DNA from: JAJZMF01 sp035702845 | Lineage (GTDB): Bacteria; Actinomycetota; Acidimicrobiia; Acidimicrobiales; Palsa-688 | Assembly (NCBI GenBank): GCA_035702845.1 | Contig: DASSZK010000095.1 | Span: 1 to 20,041 of the forward strand | Direction: 5' to 3' | DNA length: 20,041 bases | Part shown: piece after piece, positions 7,564 to 14,021 of the stretch | Layout of the letters: each line of letters opens with the position of its first letter | How positions within the stretch are numbered: the stretch's first letter is position 1 | The notes under the pieces: generated by a model | Database searches by the model: none | What the model saw: the letters and a program-made list of their open reading frames with translations, nothing else | What the model was told of the DNA's origin: nothing | Program-made: the position numbers and the translations under genes

Positions 7564-8469
7564 CTATGAACCTATCGGGTGCCAGACCGTCTTGGTCTCG
7601 GTAAAAAAGAGCATCCGCGCCGGGGTGGGCGGCGCGGAAAAGCCGGCTGCTGACGGAGAGAGCACACGTTTTAGGTTGTCGGCCGCCAGGATCCCGAGCT
7701 CGGTTGCCATATCGGGGGCGCCGGCCAGGTCCACGGCGTCGACATCGCGATGCGCCGCCAGCACGGGCGCCAGCTCGGCAAGTCGGCCCGAGAGGAGGTT
7801 CACAGTGCCCCCTGGTAGGTCCGACGTGGCGAGCACCTCAGCGAGCTCCAGGGCCGGGATAGGACGGTGCTCGCTGGCCAGGACCACTGCGGTGTTCCCA
7901 CTCACGAGCGTGGCCCCTAAGGTCTCCACCGCGCCCAACAGGGACGGGCTAGCCGGAGCGATCACCCCGACGACTCCGCAGGGCTCAGGGAAGGAGAAAT
8001 TGAAGTACGGGCCCGCCACCGGGTTGGCCGAACCCGCAACTTGGGCCAACTTGTCAGACCAACCTGCGTACCACACGAGGCGGTCCACGCTGGCATCGAC
8101 CTGGGCGTGGCCATCCCCAAGCGCGCAACCCTCGCCCGAGCACACGCTGGAGGCGAACTGCTCGCGCCTCGCCTCGAGCATCTCTGCCACCCGGTAAAGG
8201 ACCTGGCCTCGCAGGTACGCCGTGGCTCGCGCCCAACCCGGCTGCGCCTTCCGTGCAGCGACCACCGCGTCGCGCAAGTCTTTCCTGGACGCCTGGGCCA
8301 CATTGGCGACAGGGCCTCCGGCGGCTCCTGTAACGACATAAGACCGCCCCGACTCAGAGCGAGGAAAAGCGCCCCCCACGTAAAGCTTGTACGTCTTGCG
8401 CACCGCAAGCCGGCCGGCGCTGCCCGTGCCCATTTCCCCGACAGTGCTCAAATCGCCCTCGGTAGTCAT
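7564..8469 (-). CDS. Aldehyde dehydrogenase-like protein lacking the catalytic domain (ALDH16 C-terminal half-like)
   Basis: A 301-residue relative of aldehyde dehydrogenases that cannot be an active one by itself. The NAD-binding domain aligns end to end with its neighbour's, but key residues differ: the catalytic-Asn loop PWNFP becomes PASPS (172-176), and the Lys of KPAE is lost in LASE (197-200). After the helix ending DNLKRV (264-269), the whole catalytic domain with its Glu and Cys is missing. The chain instead ends in TETKTVWHP (290-298), which resembles the last oligomerisation strand of normal aldehyde dehydrogenases. The start is the ATG at 8469, overlapping the upstream dehydrogenase stop by 4 bp; the longer reading to 8868 runs through that gene. 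Its size and lost residues fit the second, non-catalytic module of ALDH16. It probably binds and stabilises the full-length partner. upp follows 3 bp later. Confidence 0.85.
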   Translation of the reverse strand: MTTEGDLSTVGEMGTGSAGRLAVRKTYKLYVGGAFPRSESGRSYVVTGAAGGPVANVAQASRKDLRDAVVAARKAQPGWARATAYLRGQVLYRVAEMLEARREQFASSVCSGEGCALGDGHAQVDASVDRLVWYAGWSDKLAQVAGSANPVAGPYFNFSFPEPCGVVGVIAPASPSLLGAVETLGATLVSGNTAVVLASEHRPIPALELAEVLATSDLPGGTVNLLSGRLAELAPVLAAHRDVDAVDLAGAPDMATELGILAADNLKRVLSPSAAGFSAPPTPARMLFFTETKTVWHPIGS

Positions 8470-9968
8470 GCCACAAGCTCCGGGTGCCTGCCGCCCCCCA
8501 GATCCGGGCGCAGGTACGCGGCCAGCCCTTGGCGGCCGCCCTCGCGCCCAAAACCGGACTCTTTGTACCCGCCGAACGGGCTTGCCGGGTCGAACCGGTT
8601 GAAAGTGTTGGCCCACACGACGCCGGCGCGCAGCCGAGCCGCCATCATCAGTATGCGGCTTCCTTTCTCGGTCCACACGCCTGCCGACAGGCCGTACGTG
8701 GTGTTGTTGGCCTTCTCCACCGCCTCCTCGGGGGTGCGGAAGGTCATGACCGAAAGGACCGGGCCAAATATCTCCTCCCGGGCGATGCGATGAGATGGGG
8801 CCACCCCGGTGAATATCGTGGGGGCAAACCAGTACCCTCGCCCTGGCATGCGGCATTCGGGGGACCACCGCTGCGCTCCTTCGCTGTCCCCCGAGGCAGC
8901 GAGCTCACGGATCTTCTCCAGTTGTCGGGCCGAATTTATGGCCCCTATATCGGTGTTCTTGTCCAGCGGGTCACCTAGACGCAGGGTGGCCAAACGCCGT
9001 TGCAGTGCCTCCACCACAGCCTCAGCCACCGGTTCTTGGACCAGCAGGCGCGAGCCCGCGCAACAGACATGGCCCTGGTTGAAGAAGATCCCGTTGACTA
9101 TCCCTTCCACTGCTTGGGACAACGGGGCGTCGTCGAAAACGATGTTCGCCGCCTTGCCCCCCAGCTCAAGGGTCACGTGCTTACCCGAACCGGCCACTTG
9201 GCGCTGGATCGCCTTGCCTACCTCGGTGCTGCCAGTGAACGCGATCTTGTCCACCCCTGGGTGCGCCACCAGGGCCGCGCCCGTGTCTCCGGCACCGGTC
9301 ACGATATTGACCACACCAGGAGGCAGCTCGGCCTGCTGGAGCAGTTCAGCGAGCAACAAAGCGGAGAGCGGCGTGGTCTCGGCGGGCTTCAGCACGCATG
9401 TATTACCGGCAGCAAGTGCGGGGGCCAGCTTCCACGCGGCCATGAGCAAAGGGAAGTTCCACGGGATTACCTGACCGGCGACACCCAGGGGCCAGGGGGA
9501 GGGCCCGAGCCCGGCGTACTCCAACTTGTCGGCCCACCCGGCGTGGTAGAAAAAGTGCGCAGCTGCCAGTGGGACGTCGACGTCGCGCGACTCCTTGATC
9601 GGCTTGCCATTGTCCAGGGTCTCCAGTACCGCCAGCTCCCGGGCGCGCTCCTGGACAAGGCGAGCGATGCGGAAGACGTACTTGGCTCTTTCCTTCCCCG
9701 CCATCGCGCCCCATGCGCCATCAAAGGCCCTGCGAGCCGCCTTCACGGCACGGTCGACATCCCCGGGACCGGCAAATGCCACCTGGGCTAACGTGTCCTG
9801 AGTGGCAGGGCTCTCGGTGGCAAAATAACCGCCATCTGAAGGCTCAACGAACTCGCCGTCGATGAAGAGGCCGTAACTCGGGCGCAATTGCACCACGCTG
9901 CGGTCCTCGGGGGCCGGTGAGTACTCGAAACGTGTCATCGTTGCTCGCTTTTCGCCTGCGCCGTTCAT
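8466..9968 (-). CDS. NAD(P)-dependent aldehyde dehydrogenase, catalytic partner (ALDH16 N-terminal half-like)
   Basis: Oxidises an aldehyde to a carboxylate; in this operon the probable substrate is the acetaldehyde released by DeoC. There are 500 residues with a full active site: Asn171 (PWNFP), Lys194 (KPAE), Glu268 (ELGGK), nucleophile Cys302 (GHVCCAG) and Glu399 (EEIFGPV). The Gln that usually sits two residues before the Cys is His. The C-terminus stops after FGREGG...AAYLRPDL and lacks the usual ETKTV-like final strand. That strand is instead found in the protein encoded next, which suggests the two chains complete each other. The ATG at 9968 overlaps the deoC stop by 4 bp. An internal ATG at residue 11 is an alternative start. 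The family is certain; the substrate and the partnership are inferred. Confidence 0.92.
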   Translation of the reverse strand: MNGAGEKRATMTRFEYSPAPEDRSVVQLRPSYGLFIDGEFVEPSDGGYFATESPATQDTLAQVAFAGPGDVDRAVKAARRAFDGAWGAMAGKERAKYVFRIARLVQERARELAVLETLDNGKPIKESRDVDVPLAAAHFFYHAGWADKLEYAGLGPSPWPLGVAGQVIPWNFPLLMAAWKLAPALAAGNTCVLKPAETTPLSALLLAELLQQAELPPGVVNIVTGAGDTGAALVAHPGVDKIAFTGSTEVGKAIQRQVAGSGKHVTLELGGKAANIVFDDAPLSQAVEGIVNGIFFNQGHVCCAGSRLLVQEPVAEAVVEALQRRLATLRLGDPLDKNTDIGAINSARQLEKIRELAASGDSEGAQRWSPECRMPGRGYWFAPTIFTGVAPSHRIAREEIFGPVLSVMTFRTPEEAVEKANNTTYGLSAGVWTEKGSRILMMAARLRAGVVWANTFNRFDPASPFGGYKESGFGREGGRQGLAAYLRPDLGGGRHPELVA

Positions 9969-10963
9969 TCGACGCTGAAGTCCTGGGTACCTGCATATGC
10001 TCCGGTGAGCTGCTTGGCCCGTTGCATCAACAAGTCGTTCAACAAGCTGGACGCGCCGATACGGAAAAGATCAGGCGAAAGCCAGGCATCTCCGGCCACC
10101 TCGTTGACGATAACGAGGTTCCTTATGGCGTCTTTGGCCGTCCGGATACCGCCCGCGACCTTGACCCCGACCATACGACCGCTCAGCTCGGCGAACTCGC
10201 GCACCGCCTCCAACATCACCAAGGCAACCGGCAGGGTTGCCGCTGGGCTGACCTTGCCGGTCGAGGTCTTTATGAAGTCCGCCCCGCCCAGCATCGCCGT
10301 CCACGAGGCGCGCTTGACGTTGTCGTAGGTTGCGAGCTCGCCGGTCTCCAGGATCACCTTCAGGTGCGCCCCCCCACAGGCTTGCTTCACCACTTGTACC
10401 TCGTCGAGCACGCGCCCTAGGTGGCCGGCGAGGAACGCTCCACGATCGATCACCATGTCCACCTCGTGAGCACCTGCGTCAACCGCGTCTGCCACGTCGG
10501 CCAGCTTCACCCGCCGCGACGCCCGGCCCGAGGGGAAGGCGGTCGCCACCGACGCGACCTTCACCGGGCTCCCGGCCACCCCTGCCAACGCCACCGAGAC
10601 GAGGTCGGGGTAAACGCACACGGCAGCCACTGGCGGCACCTTCGCGTCGTAGGGGTCGGGCCGGCGCGCCTTGGCGCAAAGGTTCGCCACTTTGCCCGGG
10701 GTGTCGGCTCCCTCCAGAGTGGTCAGGTCGACCATCGAAATGGCGAGATCGATGGCCCACCGTTTGGATGCCGACTTCACCGAGCGGGTGGCCAGCGAGG
10801 CGGCACGGCCTTCGGCGCCGACCTGGTCCACCCCAGGCAGACCGTGCAGGAAACGGCGAAGGGACAGCTCGGAGGACACGATCTCGCTGAACTGCGCCAG
10901 CTCGCCGTACCCGTGCCCGTGCCCGTGCCGGCCAGCCTGCGGCTCGGCACTTGGCACTGTCAC
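9965..10963 (-). CDS. deoC: Deoxyribose-phosphate aldolase, eukaryote-like (DERA) form
   Basis: Splits 2-deoxyribose-5-phosphate into glyceraldehyde-3-phosphate and acetaldehyde through a Schiff base. The class I aldolase residues are Lys232 (FIKTSTGK), Lys268 (VGVKVAGG) and Asp169 (HEVDMVID). At 332 residues it is longer than the roughly 220-260 of common bacterial DeoC. It resembles animal DERA as I recall it, including MVDLTTLEG, AAVCVYP, AHLKVILETGEL and the C-terminal RIGASSLLND. The first 65 or so residues are less conserved and include HGHGHG. The start is a GTG at 10963; no ribosome site is visible, but a TAGCTT box lies 6 nt upstream, suggesting a leaderless message. The stop overlaps the aldehyde dehydrogenase start by 4 bp, which ties acetaldehyde production to its likely removal. 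It is divergent from the HAD gene. Confidence 0.93.
   Translation of the reverse strand: MTVPSAEPQAGRHGHGHGYGELAQFSEIVSSELSLRRFLHGLPGVDQVGAEGRAASLATRSVKSASKRWAIDLAISMVDLTTLEGADTPGKVANLCAKARRPDPYDAKVPPVAAVCVYPDLVSVALAGVAGSPVKVASVATAFPSGRASRRVKLADVADAVDAGAHEVDMVIDRGAFLAGHLGRVLDEVQVVKQACGGAHLKVILETGELATYDNVKRASWTAMLGGADFIKTSTGKVSPAATLPVALVMLEAVREFAELSGRMVGVKVAGGIRTAKDAIRNLVIVNEVAGDAWLSPDLFRIGASSLLNDLLMQRAKQLTGAYAGTQDFSVE
10910..10927 (-). repeat. Hexanucleotide repeat coding HGHGHG in deoC
   Basis: Three copies of CCCGTG on the + strand, read from the - strand as alternating His and Gly codons at DeoC residues 13-18. It lies in the N-terminal extension outside the aldolase barrel. Confidence 0.8.
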
Positions 10964-10969
10964 GCGGCC

Positions 10970-10975
10970 AAGCTA
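10970..10975 (-). promoter_or_regulatory. Candidate -10 box for deoC (leaderless)
   Basis: TAGCTT (TANNNT) on the - strand ends 6 nt before the deoC GTG, so transcription would begin at or next to the start codon. No clear -35 was seen. It lies in the 65-bp divergent gap (10964-11028) between deoC and the HAD gene. Confidence 0.4.
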
Positions 10976-11014
10976 CTACCGGCAGGGCCGCGTAGCGTCA
11001 CCCAGGCCCCGGGG

Positions 11015-11020
11015 TATCGT
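11015..11020 (+). promoter_or_regulatory. Candidate -10 box for the HAD gene (leaderless)
   Basis: TATCGT (TANNNT) lies 8 nt before the ATG at 11029, where no Shine-Dalgarno sequence is present. The spacing puts the transcript start at or near the ATG. No convincing -35 was seen. Confidence 0.4.
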
Positions 11021-11028
11021 CAGCAGTC

Positions 11029-11685
11029 ATGGCCAACAAGACCTTCGTCCTTTTTGACCTGGACGGCACGCTCACCGACTCCGGTTCCGGCATCGTGGCG
11101 TCCTACCGCCACGCGCTCGCTTCTTTGGGCCTCAGCGCGACAGACGACCAGCTCAGGCGTTGCGTCGGGCCGCCCATCTCCGCCAACATGGTCGAGCTCG
11201 GGGTGCCCTTCGACCTGGTCGACCAGGCCATCGCCTCCTACCGCGAGTACTTCACAGCACAGGGCATGTTCGATAACGCGCTCTACCCCCAAACCCGTGA
11301 AATGCTGGAACAGCTTTCTCGGGCCGGCATCCGCCTTGGAGTGGCCACCTCCAAGCTCGAGGAGTACGCGCGCCAGATCATCGAGCATTTCGGCATAGCC
11401 CAGTTCTTTGAAGAAGTATCGGGGGCCACCCGGGACAACACCCGCGTCAGCAAGCTGGACATAGCCGTACACGCCTTGGTCAACATGGGCTCGCCTCCAC
11501 CCGCCCAAGGAGCGCTCGTCGGGGACCGCGAGCACGACATGTTCGCCGCCTGCGAGCTGGACCTCGCTGCGGTGGGCGCCATGTGGGGCTACGGCGACAA
11601 GGCCGAGCTTTTAGCGGCAGGCGCCCAGCTGCTCGTCGACAGCCCCCAAGCCGCGGCCGAGGCCTTGCTCGCAGGCCGGCCGTAG
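11029..11685 (+). CDS. HAD-superfamily phosphatase (Gph/PpaX-like)
   Basis: A cytosolic haloacid dehalogenase-type hydrolase of 218 residues, predicted to remove phosphate from a small metabolite. Motif I is FDLDGTLTDS, with nucleophile Asp10 and acid/base Asp12. Motif II is in ATSKLEEYA (Thr107/Ser108). Motif III is probably Lys142. Motif IV is VGDREHDM (Asp166, Asp170). The helical cap (about residues 20-85) is of the C1 type, as in phosphoglycolate phosphatases and related sugar-phosphate or 5'-nucleotide phosphatases. The substrate cannot be read from the sequence. A nucleotide or sugar phosphate would suit the neighbouring nucleoside genes, but this gene is divergent from them. The alditol oxidase gene follows after 10 bp on the same strand. 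Confidence 0.88.
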   Translation: MANKTFVLFDLDGTLTDSGSGIVASYRHALASLGLSATDDQLRRCVGPPISANMVELGVPFDLVDQAIASYREYFTAQGMFDNALYPQTREMLEQLSRAGIRLGVATSKLEEYARQIIEHFGIAQFFEEVSGATRDNTRVSKLDIAVHALVNMGSPPPAQGALVGDREHDMFAACELDLAAVGAMWGYGDKAELLAAGAQLLVDSPQAAAEALLAGRP

Positions 11686-11688
11686 AGT
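11683..11688 (+). promoter_or_regulatory. Candidate -10 box for the alditol oxidase gene, overlapping the HAD stop
   Basis: TAGAGT (TANNNT) includes the HAD stop codon TAG and ends 7 nt before the GTG at 11696. The 10-bp gap has no ribosome binding site. Either aldO has its own leaderless transcript or it depends on read-through from the HAD gene; the sequence alone does not decide. Confidence 0.35.
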
Positions 11689-11695
11689 TCTTGCG

Positions 11696-12961
11696 GTGAC
11701 CACAGGGCTTCGCAACTGGGCCGGCAACGTCACTTTCGCCGCCTCCGCCGTGCACCGGCCGTCGAGCACTGACGAGCTTTGCGACCTCGTGGCTCGCAGC
11801 CCGCGCGTGCGGGCGCTTGGCAGCGCGCACTCCTTTAGCCGGGTGGCCGACACTGACGCCGTGCTCGTGCGACTGGACGAGCTGGCCGGTGAGGTAAGCG
11901 TGAGCTCGGGTACCGCCACTATCCCCGCGGGCATGCGCTATGCCGAGGTGGCGTCGGGATTGCATGCGCAGGGCTGGGCGCTCGCCAACATGGCGTCGCT
12001 CCCCCACATCCGGGTGGCCGGGTCGGTCTCGACTGGCACCCACGGCTCGGGGGACACGCTCCAGACCCTGTCGGCGGCCGTCACGGGGATCGAGCTGGTC
12101 GGCCCCGACGGGTCCGTTCGCTGGGTCAGCCGGGACAACGACCCGGCGCAATTCCCGGGCACGGTTGTCTCCCTGGGTGCTCTCGGCATTATGACCCGTC
12201 TCAACCTGGCCGTGGAACCCGCGTACGAAATCACGCAAACGGTGCATGGCCAGGTGCCCTTGGACCAGGTGGCCTCCGAACTGGATGCCATTTTCGCCAG
12301 CGCCTACAGCGTGAGCGTTTTTACCGACTGGTCCAGCGGCGTGGCGAGAGTCTGGCAAAAACACCGCCTGGGGGACCCCCGCCCCGCATGGTCCGGCGGC
12401 GAGCTAGCGCTGGTGGACCTCCATCCCATCATCAAGTTCGACCCCGCCTGTGCGACGCCCCAGCTCGGCCGGCCGGGGGCCTGGCATGAACGGATGCCGC
12501 ATTTTCGAGCGGAGTTCACCCCGAGCGCCGGCCACGAGATCCAAACCGAGTTCCTGCTCGACCGCAGCGACGGACGGGCCGCTCTGGCGGCACTGCGGCC
12601 AATGGCCGAGCGTATCGGCGAGGTGCTTCATGTGACCGAACTGCGCTCCATGAAAGCCGACGACCTGTGGCTGAGCCCTGCCTACGGCAGGGACACGATC
12701 GGCGTGCACTTCACGTGGTTCGACGACATGGACCGGGTCGCACCGGTGCTCCGAGAGGTGGAGCAGCGCCTGGCGGACCTGCGGCCTCGCCCTCATTGGG
12801 GCAAGGTATCGACCATGAGCCCGTCCTACGTTGTGGGGCAGTACCCCGAGATGGGGCGCTTCATCGAGTTGGCGCACCGCTACGACCCCGACGGCAAGTT
12901 CGTCAACGAGTTCGTCTACTACCTCATGTCGGCCCATGACGCCGCCGTGACCGGGCCCTAA
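11696..12961 (+). CDS. aldO: FAD-dependent alditol oxidase (AldO/xylitol oxidase-like)
   Basis: A VAO-family flavoprotein of 421 residues that probably oxidises the terminal hydroxyl of polyols such as xylitol or sorbitol, passing electrons to O2 and making H2O2. The FAD-binding domain (about 12-170) contains RALGSAHSF, where His45 matches the covalent flavin-linking His46 of Streptomyces AldO, and SLPHIRVAGSVSTGTHG at 101-117. In the C-terminal substrate domain (ALO family), Ser101, Glu315, Arg317, Thr340 and Lys370 (HWGK) keep the spacing of the AldO polyol-binding residues, offset by about five. The GTG start lies 10 bp after the HAD gene. Sugar-lactone oxidases such as L-gulonolactone oxidase are related, but length and residues favour AldO. 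The 3' end converges on the LacI gene. Confidence 0.87.
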   Translation: MTTGLRNWAGNVTFAASAVHRPSSTDELCDLVARSPRVRALGSAHSFSRVADTDAVLVRLDELAGEVSVSSGTATIPAGMRYAEVASGLHAQGWALANMASLPHIRVAGSVSTGTHGSGDTLQTLSAAVTGIELVGPDGSVRWVSRDNDPAQFPGTVVSLGALGIMTRLNLAVEPAYEITQTVHGQVPLDQVASELDAIFASAYSVSVFTDWSSGVARVWQKHRLGDPRPAWSGGELALVDLHPIIKFDPACATPQLGRPGAWHERMPHFRAEFTPSAGHEIQTEFLLDRSDGRAALAALRPMAERIGEVLHVTELRSMKADDLWLSPAYGRDTIGVHFTWFDDMDRVAPVLREVEQRLADLRPRPHWGKVSTMSPSYVVGQYPEMGRFIELAHRYDPDGKFVNEFVYYLMSAHDAAVTGP

Positions 12962-12995
12962 CCTTCGCAACAAGGCTCAGCCGTTCCTGCGGCTC

Positions 12996-13027
12996 GCCTA
13001 AGGGCGTCCCGCTGCGGGGACTTAGGC
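12996..13027. terminator. Candidate bidirectional terminator between aldO and the lacI-type gene
   Basis: GCCTAA (12996-13001) pairs with TTAGGC (13022-13027), and GTCCC (13006-13010) with GGGAC (13017-13021), closing a 6-nt loop with a 4-nt bulge on one arm. The outer arm includes the LacI stop codon. A second small stem, AGCCG-TTCCTG-CGGCT, lies just before it (12979-12994). There is no U-run, which is common in GC-rich actinobacteria. Confidence 0.45.
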
Positions 13028-14005
13028 GGGTGCGGGGCCCGTGCTCTGGCGGCGGACAAACGTCGGCGGGCAGCGCAGCGTCCTAGCGGGCCCTCGCCGC
13101 TCACCTTCGAGAACCTCGAGCAGCAACTCGACGGCTGCCGCGCCGGCCTCGTCCTTTGCCACCGAGACCGTGCTCAGTGCGGGTGTCGACATCGCCGCCA
13201 TCATGATGTCATCGACCCCTACCACGCTGATCTGGCCTGGCACTTCTACGCCGGTTTGACGTAGGCCGGCGAGCACCCCGAGCGCGATCAGGTCGTTGTA
13301 GGCCATTACCGCAGACACCCCCATCCGGGCGATCTCAGGAGCAAGTGCGACACCGTCCTCGAACTTGGCGCTGACGGGCCCGAGCTCGTGCACCTCGAAA
13401 CCCAGGCGTTCAGCCTCCGCCCCAAGCGCGCCCCGCCTCTCGCCGTTGGACCAGGACCGCTCCGGGCCGTTCACGTACACGAACCGCTGGTGACCCAGCC
13501 CGTGTAGGTAACGCGCTGCCTCCGACACGCCGGCGGCGCTGTCCATCAGGACACCGGGGACTCCCCGGACAGGCCGGTTGACACAAACGATCTTCACCTC
13601 GCGGGCCAACCGCAAAATGTCCTTGTCGGCGAGGCGCGGAGCGCAGACGACGACCCCGTCCACCTGGCGGCCCATGGTGGTTATCAACTCGGCTTCAGCG
13701 TCGGGATCCTCGTCGGTGTCACCCACCAGGACGGCGAAGTCCAGCGACCGGGCCGCCCCCTGGGCAGCCTTCAGCACCCGGGGGAAGAACGGGTTGGCCA
13801 GGCTCGGCACGACGAAACCAATCGAGCGCGTCCGCCCGGTGCTCAAGGCGCGCGCCACTCGGTTGGGCTGGTAGCCAAGCTTGTCTACCGCTTCGAGCAC
13901 CCGCCGGCGCGTGCTCTGGCGCACCATGTCGGGCGCAGCTATTGCACGCGAGACCGTTGAAACTGATACGCCGCAGTATTCGGCGACGTCGTAGATGGTC
14001 GTCAT
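13022..14005 (-). CDS. LacI-family transcriptional regulator
   Basis: A DNA-binding repressor of 327 residues. The helix-turn-helix IYDVAEYCGVSVSTVSRAI (4-22) is followed by the hinge GYQPNRVARALSTGRT (44-59), with the conserved Leu that enters the minor groove. A complete periplasmic-binding-protein-like effector domain follows, starting at SIGFVVPSLANPFF and including the late VVGVDD motif. The effector is unknown; family members usually sense sugars, polyols or nucleosides. The ATG lies 16 bp after the stop of the MFS transporter on the same strand, so the regulator is probably co-transcribed behind the transporter it controls. Its 3' end converges on the alditol oxidase gene, making polyols one possible signal, but nothing in the sequence proves it. 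Confidence 0.92.
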   Translation of the reverse strand: MTTIYDVAEYCGVSVSTVSRAIAAPDMVRQSTRRRVLEAVDKLGYQPNRVARALSTGRTRSIGFVVPSLANPFFPRVLKAAQGAARSLDFAVLVGDTDEDPDAEAELITTMGRQVDGVVVCAPRLADKDILRLAREVKIVCVNRPVRGVPGVLMDSAAGVSEAARYLHGLGHQRFVYVNGPERSWSNGERRGALGAEAERLGFEVHELGPVSAKFEDGVALAPEIARMGVSAVMAYNDLIALGVLAGLRQTGVEVPGQISVVGVDDIMMAAMSTPALSTVSVAKDEAGAAAVELLLEVLEGERRGPARTLRCPPTFVRRQSTGPAPA

Positions 14006-14021
14006 GGCCCCGCAGGAAAAG

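Noticed and set aside
7564..8469. Pseudogene reading of the 301-residue ALDH-like gene
   Set aside because: It ends in a recognisable oligomerisation-strand motif after a clean domain deletion, has no frameshift or stop, and sits in tight coupling with its neighbours, which fits a functional non-catalytic partner better than decay.
7564..8868. Longer start for the short aldehyde dehydrogenase-like gene, adding about 130 residues
   Set aside because: The extension runs inside the upstream dehydrogenase gene in another frame and has no family similarity; the ATG at 8469 gives the usual ATGA overlap and an N-terminus with the KTYKLYVGG motif.
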